Part shown: in pieces, positions 8,739 through 17,317 of the stretch | How the letters are laid out: each line of letters starts with the position of its first letter | How positions within the stretch are numbered: position 1 is the stretch's first letter | NCBI RefSeq assembly: GCF_025398255.1 | Contig: NZ_JAODNW010000003.1 | Location: forward strand, 1-64,000 | Direction of reading: 5' to 3' | From: Chelativorans intermedius | GTDB lineage: Bacteria; Pseudomonadota; Alphaproteobacteria; Rhizobiales; Rhizobiaceae | DNA length: 64,000 nt | Notes under the pieces: generated by a model | Database searches by the model: none | What the model saw: the letters and a program-made list of their open reading frames with translations, nothing else | Told to the model about the DNA's origin: nothing | Program-made: the position numbers and the translations under genes

Positions 8739-9631
8739 TGCTGCCTGTTCTCCCGGCCTGCAAGGATCTCGGTCACATAGAGCGTCAGCATCTTGCGCTC
8801 GGTCTCGCCCAGCCGGCCCTCCCAATGGGGCATGTGCCCCTGGCGGCCGTTCCAGACGGTGCGGACAAGCGTCTGCCGGTCGCTGCCGACAAGCCATGCA
8901 TCGTCCATCAGGTCGGGCGCGCCCACCGCCTGGTCGCCGCGCCCTTCCGCTCCGTGGCAGGCGGCGCAATTGTCGGCAAAGAGGCGGCGGCCCTCCTCGA
9001 TGCCTTCCGCATCCTGCGGCCCCAGATCGGCGATCCCTTCGGCATTGCTGCGGATGTAGGAAACGATGGCGGAAATGGCTGCGGCGTCGAGGATGCCGTC
9101 GCGCCCGAAGGCGGGCATCTGTGCAAAGCGGGTCTCTGGGTGGGTGGAGTTGATGCCCACGCGCAGCGTCTCGGCCACGGTCTGCGGGTCTCCGCCCCAC
9201 AGCCATGTACCATCGGCGAGGCTTGGAAAGCCTGGGCTCCCCGCGGCATCGAGGCCATGGCAGGCGGCGCAATTGTCACCGAACAGCGTCTTGCCCGCTT
9301 CCGCCACGATCTGCATCAGTTCGGGGCGCGCGCTGATCTCGTCGAAGTCAAGCTGCGCGATCTCCTGCGTCCAGGTCGCGCGTTGGGCGTTTGCCTCGCG
9401 CACCGATTCTTCGACCACCTGCCGCTGGTCGAGCCCCAAGAGCCCCCGCGTGTAGGTGCTGCCGAGCGGCCAGGCGGGCATCAGGATCCAATAGACGACG
9501 GAGAAGAGCGTCGTCACGACAAGGAAGAAGATGACCGCCCGCGGCACACGGTTGTCCAGCTCCTTGATGCCGTCCCACTCGTGTCCGGTGGTGTGTATGC
9601 CCGTGATCGGGTCGCGTTCTCCTACCGCCAT
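8735..9631 (-). CDS. ccoP: cbb3-type cytochrome c oxidase subunit III (dihaem cytochrome c) CcoP
   Basis: A 298-residue subunit that passes electrons from the cytochrome c pool to CcoO/CcoN. The N-terminal FixP domain (GHEWDGIKELDNRVPR) precedes one membrane helix (about 31-52). Two cytochrome c domains follow, with haem-binding CAACH at 121-125 and 222-226 and distal methionines in QMPAF and GHMPHW. Length is normal. The start overlaps the ccoQ stop by ten bases, and the stop overlaps the next small gene by four. Confidence 0.95.
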   Translation of the reverse strand: MAVGERDPITGIHTTGHEWDGIKELDNRVPRAVIFFLVVTTLFSVVYWILMPAWPLGSTYTRGLLGLDQRQVVEESVREANAQRATWTQEIAQLDFDEISARPELMQIVAEAGKTLFGDNCAACHGLDAAGSPGFPSLADGTWLWGGDPQTVAETLRVGINSTHPETRFAQMPAFGRDGILDAAAISAIVSYIRSNAEGIADLGPQDAEGIEEGRRLFADNCAACHGAEGRGDQAVGAPDLMDDAWLVGSDRQTLVRTVWNGRQGHMPHWEGRLGETERKMLTLYVTEILAGRENRQQ

Positions 9632-9798
9632 GGCTTGTCATCCTTGTCGAGAAGTATGCTCTTCTTCGCACGGGCGAAGCGCGCCTTGTTTGCAGGCCAG
9701 AACGTATAGACGAGCACGCCCGCCGACAGCGCGATGAGATAGAAGAGCCCCCAGCTCTTGGCGAAGGCCACGAGGCTCTGGTGGTCGAGGTCTATCAT
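9622..9798 (-). CDS. ccoQ: cbb3-type oxidase subunit CcoQ
   Basis: A 58-residue single-span protein translated from the ATG at 9796-9798. The helix (about residues 15-33) is followed by the conserved TFWPANK and ending [11 protein letters not shown], hallmarks of CcoQ/FixQ. CcoQ stabilises the interaction of CcoP with the CcoNO core. It overlaps the ccoO stop by four bases and ends inside the start of ccoP. The order ccoN-O-Q-P is canonical. Confidence 0.93.
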   Translation of the reverse strand: MIDLDHQSLVAFAKSWGLFYLIALSAGVLVYTFWPANKARFARAKKSILLDKDDKPWR

Positions 9799-10538
9799 TC
9801 GGCTTCTCCCGCTGCGGCGATGTCCGCATTTTCCTGTGCTGCGTCGGTGAGGCGGCCGAGAACCTGCAGATAGGCCACAAGCGCGTCCATCTCCGTCAGG
9901 CGGCCACGCTCGCCGTCGAAGGCGCGGATATTGGTTTCCGCTCCGTAGCGCTCGGCGACGCCATCGGCCATCTCGCTGTCGGGAAAGGCCTGGGCGAAGG
10001 CATCCCGCGCCGCGTTCTCCACCATCTCGTCGGTGTAGGGCACGCCGAGACGACGCAGCGCGGTCAGATGTTGCGGAAGATCATCCGTCCGCAGGTCATT
10101 GCGGGCCAGCCACGCATAGGCGGGCATCTTGGACTCGGGCACGACGGCACGCGGGTCGATCAAGTGCGCGACGTGCCACTCGTCCGAATATTTGCCGCCG
10201 ATGCGGGCAAGGTCGGGACCGGTGCGTTTGGAGCCCCACAGCATCGGATGATCGTATTGCGACTCGACCGCCAGCGAGTAGGGGCCGTAGCGCTCCACCT
10301 CGTCGCGCAGGGTGCGGATCATCTGGCTATGGCAGGCGTAGCAGCCTTCGCGGATGTAGATGTTGCGGCCGGCAAGCTCGAGCGGCGTGTAGACGCGCAT
10401 GTCCTCTACCTTCTCCACCGTTTCGTCGATGGTGAAGAGCGGGGCGATCTCCACGATGCCGCCGATGCTGGCGACCCCGACGATGGCCAGCACGAAACCA
10501 ATGGCCGAGCGTTCCAGTTTCTTGTGTGTTTCCGACAT
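9795..10538 (-). CDS. ccoO: cbb3-type cytochrome c oxidase subunit II (monohaem) CcoO
   Basis: A 247-residue membrane-anchored cytochrome c. One helix (about 12-34) is followed by the periplasmic domain with CYACH at 66-70, the family's [14 protein letters not shown] stretch and [15 protein letters not shown], and a distal methionine in PESKMPAY. I placed the start at the ATG at 10536-10538 because a good ribosome site (GGGGGAG) lies seven bases upstream; it begins four bases after the ccoN stop. The protein relays electrons from CcoP to the CcoN active site. Confidence 0.95.
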   Translation of the reverse strand: MSETHKKLERSAIGFVLAIVGVASIGGIVEIAPLFTIDETVEKVEDMRVYTPLELAGRNIYIREGCYACHSQMIRTLRDEVERYGPYSLAVESQYDHPMLWGSKRTGPDLARIGGKYSDEWHVAHLIDPRAVVPESKMPAYAWLARNDLRTDDLPQHLTALRRLGVPYTDEMVENAARDAFAQAFPDSEMADGVAERYGAETNIRAFDGERGRLTEMDALVAYLQVLGRLTDAAQENADIAAAGEAE

Positions 10539-10542
10539 GTTG

Positions 10543-12177
10543 CTACTCCCCCGGCACGAACGAACGGGCCGCACCAAGCCTGGCGCTGGCCGGCAGTGGC
10601 TCGTGGCGGATCGTCATGTAGATGTTGTAGGCGCCCACCGCCGCGCCGACGAAGAAGAAGAGGCCGCCGACGGTGCGTGCGATGTAGTAGGGGTGCATCG
10701 CGACCAGCGACTCGATGAAGGAGTAGGTCAGCGTGCCGCTGTCATTGTAGGTGCGCCACATCAGGCCCTGGACGATGCCCGAGTTCCACATCGCGAAGAC
10801 GTAGATCAGCGTGCCGATCACCGCGCACCAGAAATGCACCTCCACGAGGGTGGCAGAATAGATTCGGTCGCGTTTCCACATGGCGGGCGCCAGTGTGTAG
10901 AGCGCGCCGAAGGTGATCATCGCCACCCAGCCGAGCGCGCCGGCATGGACATGGCCCACCGTCCAGTCCGTGTAGTGGGACAGCGAGTTGACGGCCCGGA
11001 TCGCCAGGAAGGACCCCTCGAAGGTGGACAGGCCGTAGAAGACGGCGGCCACCATCATGAAGCGCAGCGTGGCATCGTCCCGCACCTTGTGCCAGGCGCC
11101 GTTGAGCGTGAGCAGCGCGTTGCCCGCCGAAGCCCAGGACGGCACCAGAAGCACCACGGAAAAGGTCATGCCCAGCGTCTGCACCCATTGGGGCAGAGCG
11201 GTGTAGTGCAGGTGATGGGAACCCGCCCACATGTAGATGAAGGTGATGCCCCAGAAGCTGATGATCGACAGCCGGTAGGAATAGATCGGCCGCTCCGCGC
11301 GCTTGGGCAGATAGTAATACATCATGCCGAGGAAGCCGGCCGTGAGGAAGAAGGCGACGGCATTGTGGCCATACCACCACTGTGTCATTGCATCCTGCAC
11401 ACCGGCGAAGACGGAATAGGCCTTCGCGCTGCCGAGGCTTACCGGCAGGGCAAGGTTGTTGACGATGTGCAGCATGGCCACCACGAGGATGAAGGCCATG
11501 TAGTACCAGTTGGCCACATAGATGTGCGGCTCCTTGCGGCGGGCCAGCGTGCGGATGTAGAGCAGGAAATAGGCGACCCACACGATCACCAGCCAGATGT
11601 CGGCATACCACTCCGGCTCGGCATATTCCTTCGACTGCGTGATGCCGAGGAAGTAGCCGGAAACGGCCAGCAGGCAGAACAGGTTGTAGCCGAGCAGAAC
11701 GAACCAGGGACTCACCTGATCCGGCAGGCGGGCGCGCGAGGTGCGCTGCACGACATGCAGCGAGGTGGTGATGAGCGCGTTGCCGCCGAAGCCGAAGATG
11801 ACGCCCGTGGTATGGGCCGGGCGCAGGCGCCCGAAACTCGCCCAGGCGGCATCGAAGGTAAGCTCCGGCCACGCCAGAAGGGCGGATACCCACACGCCGA
11901 CGAACATGCCGAAGATGGCCCACACCATGGTCAGCACGATGCCGACCCGGATGGGATCGTCGTAATATTCGGAGAGCCTTTCCTCGCCCGGTTCGGGCCG
12001 GTCCATCTGCCGCAGGATGGCAATGGCGACGACGGCGCCGAAAGCCGCGATGAGCAGGCCATGATAGGCCAGCACGTCATGGCGCCCGGCAAGTCCGAGC
12101 GCCGCTCCGAGCAATGTCACGATGAGAGCGAGAACGAGGCCGATCTGTCGTTCCGTGGTGGTGAGCTGTGCAATCAA
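10543..12177 (-). CDS. ccoN: cbb3-type cytochrome c oxidase catalytic subunit I CcoN
   Basis: A 544-residue haem-copper oxidase core subunit of the high-affinity C family, which reduces O2 and pumps protons at low oxygen. About 12-14 helices are expected. Metal-ligand motifs are visible: the CuB histidine pair in [13 protein letters not shown], an early ligand in [11 protein letters not shown], and haem histidines in [10 protein letters not shown]. The start is a TTG at 12175-12177 with AGGGGA about eight bases upstream. It lies only four bases after the NsrR-like gene, so the oxidase appears to be cotranscribed with that regulator and the haemoglobin gene. Confidence 0.95.
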   Translation of the reverse strand: MIAQLTTTERQIGLVLALIVTLLGAALGLAGRHDVLAYHGLLIAAFGAVVAIAILRQMDRPEPGEERLSEYYDDPIRVGIVLTMVWAIFGMFVGVWVSALLAWPELTFDAAWASFGRLRPAHTTGVIFGFGGNALITTSLHVVQRTSRARLPDQVSPWFVLLGYNLFCLLAVSGYFLGITQSKEYAEPEWYADIWLVIVWVAYFLLYIRTLARRKEPHIYVANWYYMAFILVVAMLHIVNNLALPVSLGSAKAYSVFAGVQDAMTQWWYGHNAVAFFLTAGFLGMMYYYLPKRAERPIYSYRLSIISFWGITFIYMWAGSHHLHYTALPQWVQTLGMTFSVVLLVPSWASAGNALLTLNGAWHKVRDDATLRFMMVAAVFYGLSTFEGSFLAIRAVNSLSHYTDWTVGHVHAGALGWVAMITFGALYTLAPAMWKRDRIYSATLVEVHFWCAVIGTLIYVFAMWNSGIVQGLMWRTYNDSGTLTYSFIESLVAMHPYYIARTVGGLFFFVGAAVGAYNIYMTIRHEPLPASARLGAARSFVPGE

Positions 12178-12181
12178 TTTG

Positions 12182-12664
12182 TCATCCCCTGCCTGATTCT
12201 GCGTGCTGCAGCGCGTTGCCAGGTGCCGGCGGCTCCGTTTGAAGCAGCAGGCCGAGCTCGGCTTTGTTCTGGATCAAATCTGCCAGAGAATACCCATCGA
12301 AAACCGCGAGATATGCGTCGAGCGCCTGGCGCACGACGCCCCTCAGCCGGCATGCCGGCGAGAGAAGGCAGGCCCCTCCATCCTGCCTGAAACATTCGAC
12401 CAGCGCGAAATCGTCCTCGCTGGCGCGGACGATGCTGCCGATGTTGATGGCGGCGGCGTCTCGGGCAAGCGCGATGCCGCCGGAACGTCCGCGCGTCGTG
12501 ACGATCACACCCATCCGGCGCAGCTTCAGCGCCACCTTCAGAAGATGATTGCGCGAAAGCCCATACTGCTCGGCCACCTGCTGGACGGTGACCGGCTTGC
12601 CATCCTTGAGCGCCAGCATGATGAGCATGCGCAGGGCATAGTCGGTGTGGAGCGTCATGCGCAT
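12182..12664 (-). CDS. nsrR: Rrf2 family regulator, NsrR-like nitric oxide sensor
   Basis: A 160-residue Rrf2 protein with an N-terminal winged helix (MRMTLHTDYALRMLIMLA; VAEQYGLSRNHLLKVA). Three cysteines at 91, 99 and 105 are spaced as in the Fe-S cluster ligands of NsrR. The LHTDYALR start and the RGRSGGI wing are also NsrR-like. Known NsrR proteins lose repression when NO attacks the cluster. The gene sits between a truncated haemoglobin and ccoN on one strand, and a 29-bp palindrome lies in front of the haemoglobin gene, which suggests autoregulation of the whole unit. IscR is less likely because no isc genes are near. Confidence 0.88.
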   Translation of the reverse strand: MRMTLHTDYALRMLIMLALKDGKPVTVQQVAEQYGLSRNHLLKVALKLRRMGVIVTTRGRSGGIALARDAAAINIGSIVRASEDDFALVECFRQDGGACLLSPACRLRGVVRQALDAYLAVFDGYSLADLIQNKAELGLLLQTEPPAPGNALQHAESGRG

Positions 12665-12709
12665 GGCTGTTTCCTCGGGCGCATGGCCGTTCGCAGACGG
12701 AGCTTGCCG

Positions 12710-13165
12710 CTAGGCATCGGGCTTTCCCCCTTCGGTCCCGGGCCGGGCGGGCAGGCGGAAGAACATCGCAAGCTGCAGGCTGTGGGCGATCCGCTCGGCG
12801 CGCTCTATGAAGATGGCAGCAATCCCGGGATTGCAGCGTTGCCTCACCGTCTCGCGGAACAGGCCGAGCCAGATGGCAAAGTCCGTCGGGCGCACCTCCT
12901 TCAGCTTCAGATGCGCCGGCACGGGCCGCCCATGGTAGGTGCCGGTCTTCAGGATGACCGAGCACCAGAAGTCCGTCATCTTCTCCAGATGCGGCTCCCA
13001 GTCGCCGGCGACGTGGCGGGCGAAGATCGGTCCCAGGCGCTCATCGGCGCGCACGCGGGAATAGAAGTCGCGGACGATCCCGCCGATGAACTCTCTGTCG
13101 ACGCCTCCGGCTTCGATCGCTTTCTCGGGTTCCGGCCGGGCCGGCACAATGCGAAGATGGTTCAT
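12710..13165 (-). CDS. Group III truncated haemoglobin
   Basis: A 151-residue globin of the trHb3 (P) class, characteristic for its DFYSRVRADERLGPIF helix B region, the HLEKMTDFWCSV helix E-F region and the HGRPVPAHLKL proximal segment. Such proteins bind O2 and NO and are often linked to NO tolerance. The gene leads the minus-strand unit that continues through nsrR (45 bp gap) into the cbb3 genes. The promoter region between it and the divergent DUF1858 gene contains the palindrome described separately. A role in removing NO, which would otherwise inhibit the oxidase, fits the context. Confidence 0.9.
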   Translation of the reverse strand: MNHLRIVPARPEPEKAIEAGGVDREFIGGIVRDFYSRVRADERLGPIFARHVAGDWEPHLEKMTDFWCSVILKTGTYHGRPVPAHLKLKEVRPTDFAIWLGLFRETVRQRCNPGIAAIFIERAERIAHSLQLAMFFRLPARPGTEGGKPDA

Positions 13166-13174
13166 CGATCTTCA

Positions 13175-13203
13175 TATAAGTGGCATAATTGATACCACTT
13201 ATA
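13175..13203. promoter_or_regulatory. 29-bp palindrome, candidate NsrR operator
   Basis: Perfect 9-base arms TATAAGTGG (13175-13183) and CCACTTATA (13195-13203) flank an 11-base centre that is itself largely symmetric; 12 of 14 base pairs match across the dyad. It starts nine bases upstream of the truncated haemoglobin ATG on the minus strand. Its 11-1-11 architecture and a GCAT core resemble published NsrR sites. AT-rich sequence is rare here. The assignment to NsrR is inferred from neighbourhood. Confidence 0.65.
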
Positions 13204-13280
13204 ATAGCCGCTTGGCGCGCCGCTCTCAACGGATGAGATGTCGCACCTGGCCGCTTGGGGCGGCATTCGCGCCTTCTTCT

Positions 13281-13294
13281 TTGTGATTGCACAA
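13281..13294. promoter_or_regulatory. FNR/NnrR-type box (TTGTG-N4-CACAA)
   Basis: The 14-mer TTGTGATTGCACAA is a perfect dyad with the geometry of CRP/FNR-family sites. It lies about 50 bases before the GTG start of the DUF1858 gene and about 80 bases beyond the NsrR-type palindrome, so it could act on either divergent unit. A similar dyad occurs before pseudoazurin and nirK. Confidence 0.55.
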
Positions 13295-13330
13295 CGATCC
13301 GGCCCGGCCAGCCGGCGATGATTGGCAGGA

Positions 13331-13336
13331 AGGAGG
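13331..13336 (+). promoter_or_regulatory. Ribosome binding site deciding the GTG start at 13342
   Basis: AGGAGG sits five bases before GTG 13342-13344, whereas the earlier in-frame ATG at 13318 has no comparable site. This favours a 68-residue product. Confidence 0.6.
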
Positions 13337-13341
13337 AGACG

Positions 13342-13548
13342 GTGAGAGAGCGGCGACCAGATCCCGAGATGACGCTGGAGGAAGTCATGACGGCCTGGCC
13401 GGCTTGCGTTTCCGTCATCCTTCGTCATCGCATGTTGTGCGTCGGCTGCCCGATCACCCCGTTCCACACCATTGCCGATGCCTGCCGCGCCCACGGGGTG
13501 GACGAGGCGGCCTTTCTGGAGGCCCTTCAGGCCGCGATCGCGGCCTGA
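13342..13548 (+). CDS. DUF1858 domain protein (hybrid-cluster-protein-associated redox fold)
   Basis: A 68-residue protein consisting of a DUF1858 module. The pattern MTLEEVMTAWPACVSVILRH, then CVGC and a FHTIADACRAHGVD segment, is typical of this family, which accompanies hybrid cluster protein and ScdA/Ric-type iron-sulfur repair proteins. The Cys pair may form a redox disulfide or hold a cluster. It is divergent from the truncated haemoglobin gene and has an FNR-type box upstream, so it is probably induced under low oxygen or NO. An alternative ATG at 13318 would add eight residues. Confidence 0.8.
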   Translation: MRERRPDPEMTLEEVMTAWPACVSVILRHRMLCVGCPITPFHTIADACRAHGVDEAAFLEALQAAIAA

Positions 13549-13555
13549 AGGTCGC

Positions 13556-14257
13556 TCAGCCGTCTTCGCGGCTTTCCGCCTTCAGCACCAGGCGGTGGGG
13601 GTCTCGCACGATCACCCGCTTGCGTCCGCTTCTGACGATTTCCTGCTCTTCCCAGGCGCTCAAGAGGCGGCTGACAGTGTGCAGGGTCGCGCCCGTCATC
13701 TCCGCAATGTCCTGGCGCGTGATGGGAAAGTCGATCTCGATGCCTTCGTCCGTCTGGCGGCCGGTCTGGCGCACGAGGCGCAGCAGCGCGTGTGCCACGC
13801 GCTGCTCCACCTGTTCGGTGGACATCTCGACCACCCGTGTGTGCGCGTCCTGCAGCCGGTTGCCCACCGTCTTGTAGGTGTTGACGCCGATAAGGGGAAA
13901 GCGAGCCGACAGTTCGGGCCACAGCGCGCTCGGCCAGGCCAGAACCACGCAGTCGACAGCGGCAATCGCCGTTGCGGGATAGGTGGTGCGGCCAAGGGCG
14001 GCGGCGATGCCGAACACTTCGCCTTCGCTGATGTAGCGCACGATCACCTGCTCGCCCTCCGGCGTGGTGCGCACCACGCGCACATAGCCGTCGAGCAGGA
14101 CGAAGAACGAATGCGCTTCCGCCTCCTGCTCGAAGATGGCTGCCTCCCGCGCAAACCGCAGGGAACGGGCCGATGAGAGCACCTGCGCGAGCTCTTCCCT
14201 TTGCAGACCTTCAAAGGGCGGCAGACCGGCAATCAGCGATGTATCGAGTTTCGGCAC
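13556..14257 (-). CDS. CRP/FNR family regulator, NnrR/Dnr-like
   Basis: A 233-residue regulator with an N-terminal cyclic-nucleotide-binding fold (FVLLDGYVRVVRTTPEGEQV; EGEVFGIAAAL) and a C-terminal winged helix (ITRQDIAEMTGATLHTVSRLLSAWEEQ). The N-terminus lacks the cysteine cluster of FNR, so it is not an Fe-S oxygen sensor; NnrR/Dnr-type NO or haem sensing is more likely. It lies beside pseudoazurin, nnrS and nirK. A TTGCG-N4-CGCAA box in the 114-bp divergent promoter to pseudoazurin is a likely target, and could also mediate autoregulation. Confidence 0.85.
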   Translation of the reverse strand: MPKLDTSLIAGLPPFEGLQREELAQVLSSARSLRFAREAAIFEQEAEAHSFFVLLDGYVRVVRTTPEGEQVIVRYISEGEVFGIAAALGRTTYPATAIAAVDCVVLAWPSALWPELSARFPLIGVNTYKTVGNRLQDAHTRVVEMSTEQVEQRVAHALLRLVRQTGRQTDEGIEIDFPITRQDIAEMTGATLHTVSRLLSAWEEQEIVRSGRKRVIVRDPHRLVLKAESREDG

Positions 14258-14292
14258 GTCCTATCCCGTCGTTTCGACAATCTCCCGCCACT

Positions 14293-14306
14293 TTGCGCGA
14301 GCGCAA
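14293..14306. promoter_or_regulatory. FNR/NnrR-type box upstream of pseudoazurin
   Basis: TTGCGCGAGCGCAA is a perfect dyad with CRP/FNR-family spacing. Its centre at 14299.5 is about 41.5 bases from a plausible start near 14341, with TAGACA at 14329-14334 as a -10 element, i.e. class II activator geometry for the plus-strand gene. It is 36 bases from the CRP/FNR gene start on the other side. Confidence 0.68.
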
Positions 14307-14371
14307 GTTTCCGGCCCGCGGGCGGCGCTAGACAGGATGCACCACGCGGAACCGTTAGGAAAGGAATCGTA

Positions 14372-14812
14372 ATGAAAAAGACACTTCTCGCCGCCGCCTG
14401 TGTCTTGCTCGTCACGGCCGGGGCTGCAAACGCCGAGGAGCACGTGATCGAGATGCTCAACAAGGGTGAAAAGGGAACCATGGTCTTCGTGCCGGATCGC
14501 ATCCGCGCCGCACCGGGCGACACGCTGCGCTTCGTGGCTGCCGACAAGGGGCACAATGCCGAGACGATCAAAGGCATGGTTCCCGAAGGGGCCAGCGGCT
14601 TCAAGGGAAAGATCAACGAGGAGGTGACGGTGGTGCTGGAGAAGGAGGGCGTCTACGGCATCAAATGCGCGCCGCACTACGGCATGGGCATGGTGGCGCT
14701 CGTCATCGTCGGCGAGCCGGTCAACATGGGCGATGCCGCTCGGGTGAAGCATCCCGGCAAGGCGGGCAAGGTCTTCGCCTCCCTGTTCGAGCAGGCCGTC
14801 GCATCGAATTGA
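14372..14812 (+). CDS. Pseudoazurin (type 1 copper electron carrier)
   Basis: A 146-residue periplasmic cupredoxin. A Sec signal peptide ends at about residue 21 (AGAANA before EEHVIEM). The copper ligands are H61 (KGHNAE), C99, H102 and M107 in KCAPHYGMGM. Pseudoazurin donates electrons to NirK-type nitrite reductase, which lies close by. The ATG follows a GGAAAGG ribosome site, and the promoter has a perfect FNR/NnrR-type box. A strong hairpin follows the stop. Confidence 0.93.
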   Translation: MKKTLLAAACVLLVTAGAANAEEHVIEMLNKGEKGTMVFVPDRIRAAPGDTLRFVAADKGHNAETIKGMVPEGASGFKGKINEEVTVVLEKEGVYGIKCAPHYGMGMVALVIVGEPVNMGDAARVKHPGKAGKVFASLFEQAVASN

Positions 14813-14851
14813 GGGGGGCCGCGAAAATCTTCGCGGCGATGTGATGGTCGA

Positions 14852-14884
14852 GGCCGGGCGGGCACGATGCCGTGCCGCCCGGCC
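14852..14884 (+). terminator. Strong GC hairpin after pseudoazurin
   Basis: GGCCGGGCGG (14852-14861) pairs with CCGCCCGGCC (14875-14884), and an inner CACG/CGTG pair closes over an ATGC loop with one bulged G. There is no long T run, so it may act as a terminator or as an RNA-stabilising barrier between pseudoazurin and nnrS. A weaker hairpin (CCGCGAA/TTCGCGG, 14819-14836) precedes it. Confidence 0.55.
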
Positions 14885-14916
14885 ATTCGTGTTTCTCATC
14901 CTTCGGAGTTCGTTTC

Positions 14917-16098
14917 ATGGCTGTTCCCAGGCTTCGGGCGTTTCACGGCCCTGCCATCCTCTCCTATGGCTTTCGGCCCTTCTTCCTGCTGGGAGCCCTT
15001 CACGCGGGCTTTTCCATTCCCGCATGGGTGCTGGTTCATGGCGGTGTGCTGGATTTGCACACGGGCTTCCTGCCGGTGGATTGGCATGTTCACGAAATGC
15101 TGTTCGGGTATCTCGCGGCGGTGCTCGCCGGGTTTCTCCTGACCGCGGTGCCCAACTGGACGGGCCGCCTGCCCGTGCAGGGCGGCCCGCTTCTCGCGCT
15201 CGTCGTGCTGTGGCTTTCCGGGCGTGTCGCCATTCTCTTTTCCGGCATGCTGGGCTGGGTTCTGACGGCGCTTGTCGATTGCGCGTTCCTCGCCGCCCTC
15301 GGGCTTGCGGTGGGCCGGGAGATCGTGGCGGGCAGAAACTGGCGCAACCTGAAGGTTCTGTTGCCGGTGAGCGTTCTCTTCGTGGCGAACCTGGCCTTTC
15401 ACCTGGAAGTGCAGTTCCATGGCGTCTCCGACATCAGCCGGCGTCTCGGGCTTGCCGCCGCCATCACCCTGATCATGCTGATCGGAGGCCGCATCATTCC
15501 CTCCTTCACGCGCAACTGGCTGGTGCGGGAAAACCCCGGCCGCCTGCCCGCGCCCTTCGGGCGGTACGATGGCCTGTCGATTGTCGTGTCCGTTCTGGCG
15601 CTGGCGGTGTGGTCAGCCGCACCTGAGCGTGTTCTTTCGGCCGTCCTTCTGGGATCTGCGGCCGTGCTGCAGGCGATCCGCCTTGCGCGCTGGGCCGGAG
15701 ATCGCGCCGTGCGCGACGGGCTCGTTTTCGTTCTCCACCTTGCCTATGGCTTCGTTCCCCTCGGTCTTGCGCTTGCCGCGGCAAGCGCGGTGGCGCCGGG
15801 CGCGGTTCCCGTGGCCGCGGGGACGCACGCGCTGGGCAGCGGAGCGATCGGAGCGATGACGTTGGCGGTCATGGTGCGCGCCACGCTGGGCCATACCGGC
15901 CGCGCGCTCGTGGCGGGGCCGGCGGCAATCGTCCTTTTCGGTGCCGTCTTCGCTTCCGCCGTGTTGCGCATTCTGGCGGCGTTCGACGCGCAACCGATGT
16001 TGATCGATCTTGCAGGCGCCGCCTGGGCGCTGGCCTTTCTCGGCTTTGCCGCCGTCTTTGCGCGGGCCTTAACGAGGCCTCGCCTTGCAGCGCGGTAA
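14917..16098 (+). CDS. nnrS: NnrS family haem-copper membrane protein
   Basis: A 393-residue protein with about 12 membrane segments. The N-terminal pattern ILSYGFRPFFLLGALHAG and HVHEMLFGYLAAVLAGFLLTAVPNWTG, with clustered histidines, is diagnostic of NnrS. RIIPSFTRNW and MVRATLGHTGR are further family blocks. NnrS proteins protect against nitrosative stress and are under NnrR control in known denitrifiers. I chose the ATG at 14917, where family similarity begins; the frame opens 45 bases earlier inside the upstream hairpin. It is convergent with nirK across a shared terminator. Confidence 0.92.
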   Translation: MAVPRLRAFHGPAILSYGFRPFFLLGALHAGFSIPAWVLVHGGVLDLHTGFLPVDWHVHEMLFGYLAAVLAGFLLTAVPNWTGRLPVQGGPLLALVVLWLSGRVAILFSGMLGWVLTALVDCAFLAALGLAVGREIVAGRNWRNLKVLLPVSVLFVANLAFHLEVQFHGVSDISRRLGLAAAITLIMLIGGRIIPSFTRNWLVRENPGRLPAPFGRYDGLSIVVSVLALAVWSAAPERVLSAVLLGSAAVLQAIRLARWAGDRAVRDGLVFVLHLAYGFVPLGLALAAASAVAPGAVPVAAGTHALGSGAIGAMTLAVMVRATLGHTGRALVAGPAAIVLFGAVFASAVLRILAAFDAQPMLIDLAGAAWALAFLGFAAVFARALTRPRLAAR

Positions 16099-16101
16099 AA
16101 C

Positions 16102-16134
16102 GAAGGCGGCCCGGCGTGCTGCCGGGCCGCCTTC
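16102..16134 (-). terminator. Intrinsic terminator between nnrS and nirK
   Basis: A perfect 14-bp stem (GAAGGCGGCCCGGC, 16102-16115, with its complement 16121-16134) encloses a five-base loop. Read on the minus strand the stem is followed by GTTTTACC, so it fits nirK best, but the stem may also stop nnrS transcripts. Confidence 0.82.
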
Positions 16135-16148
16135 CGGCCGGTCCCCAC

Positions 16149-17252
16149 TCAGTTGGTGACGATGGGACGCGGTGCGTCCACCTGCTTCATCAGGTCGTCG
16201 TTCCACTCTCCTTCGACCATGATGTGCGCCGCCGCCCCAAGCTCCACCGCCTCGATGAGATTGTGATTGACATAGGCGTAGAGGCCGGGCTGCAGGAAGG
16301 TGTACGTCGCGGCGCCGGCCGAGCCGCCGCGGATGAACCACGTCTCCAGATCCCTGGCTGGCGGATTGGCAAACTTGCCTTCTTCCCACACATAGTCGCC
16401 ATGGCCGCCGATCAGATGGGGCCTGCTGTCGCGGTTTGCCTGCGCGTGGACGATCATGACCGTTTCACCCACTTTCGCGCGTAGCGCGTTGTCGCCCGTC
16501 AGCGCGCCCCTGGCGCCGTTGAACACCACATGGGTGGGGGTGAGGCCGCGCATCACCTCAACCGTGTCGGCATAGGCGTCTCCCGCCGAGTCGTAGCGCC
16601 TGAATTTGCCCTCGGCATCGCGGGGGACATAGAAGTCGTTCTCGCCGATGTAGAAAATGCGGTCGTAACGGACCGGCTCGCCCTTTTCGTTCTTCAGTCC
16701 ATCGCGCGGCAGCACCATGATGGCGCCGCTCATGCCCGAAACCACGTGCCACGGGGTCATCGCGCCACCGGGTGCGCAGTGATAGACGAAGACGCCGGTG
16801 CGTGTCGCCTTGAAGCGCAGCGTCGTCTGCTCGCCGGGGTTGATGAGCGTCAGCTCGCCGCCGCCCATGCCGCCGGTGGCGGCGTGAAAGTCGATGTTGT
16901 GGGCAAGGCTGTTGGTCTCGGGATTGACCAGAGTGAGCTCCACATAGTCGCCCTCGTGCACCACCATCATGGGGCCCGGCACCGAACCGTCGAAGGTCAT
17001 GGCGTGAAAGGTCGTGCCCTCCTCGTCGATGACGATCTCCTTCTCCTGAATGGTCATCGTGAAGGCGACGACCTTCGGGCCGCCGGTGGCCACCTGCTCG
17101 TGGGCGTGCACGAAGGGCGGCGCCACCAGGGCCACCTTCTCGCGGGGCAGGGCATCCGCCTCGTCCGCCCAACCGGGCGTGGCCGCGACAGGCAGTGCGC
17201 TCAGCATGGCGGCGGTGGCCGCACCCAACAGTGCTTGGCGTCGCGTAAACAT
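16149..17252 (-). CDS. nirK: Copper-containing nitrite reductase (NO-forming) NirK
   Basis: A 367-residue periplasmic enzyme reducing nitrite to NO. The Tat-type leader [16 protein letters not shown] lies at 3-18. Type 1 copper ligands are H118, C159, H169 and M174; type 2 copper ligands are H123, H158 and H330; the catalytic pair is D121 (HNIDFH) and H241 (PTHVVFNG). [11 protein letters not shown] is also conserved. The ATG at 17250-17252 follows an AAGGAG site. An FNR/NnrR-type box lies about 65 bases upstream. No nirV follows. With pseudoazurin and nnrS nearby this forms a compact nitrite reduction module; nor and nos genes are not in the window. Confidence 0.96.
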   Translation of the reverse strand: MFTRRQALLGAATAAMLSALPVAATPGWADEADALPREKVALVAPPFVHAHEQVATGGPKVVAFTMTIQEKEIVIDEEGTTFHAMTFDGSVPGPMMVVHEGDYVELTLVNPETNSLAHNIDFHAATGGMGGGELTLINPGEQTTLRFKATRTGVFVYHCAPGGAMTPWHVVSGMSGAIMVLPRDGLKNEKGEPVRYDRIFYIGENDFYVPRDAEGKFRRYDSAGDAYADTVEVMRGLTPTHVVFNGARGALTGDNALRAKVGETVMIVHAQANRDSRPHLIGGHGDYVWEEGKFANPPARDLETWFIRGGSAGAATYTFLQPGLYAYVNHNLIEAVELGAAAHIMVEGEWNDDLMKQVDAPRPIVTN

Positions 17253-17317
17253 CTCGTTCTCCTTGTGACTGTCGGTTGTCGATGGAGAAACGCTACAAAC
17301 GCGACAAGGGAAGTTCT

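Noticed and set aside
10399-12390. 663-codon open frame antisense to ccoN
   Set aside because: His/Arg/Gly-rich without motifs; the opposite strand encodes the oxidase core with its metal ligands.
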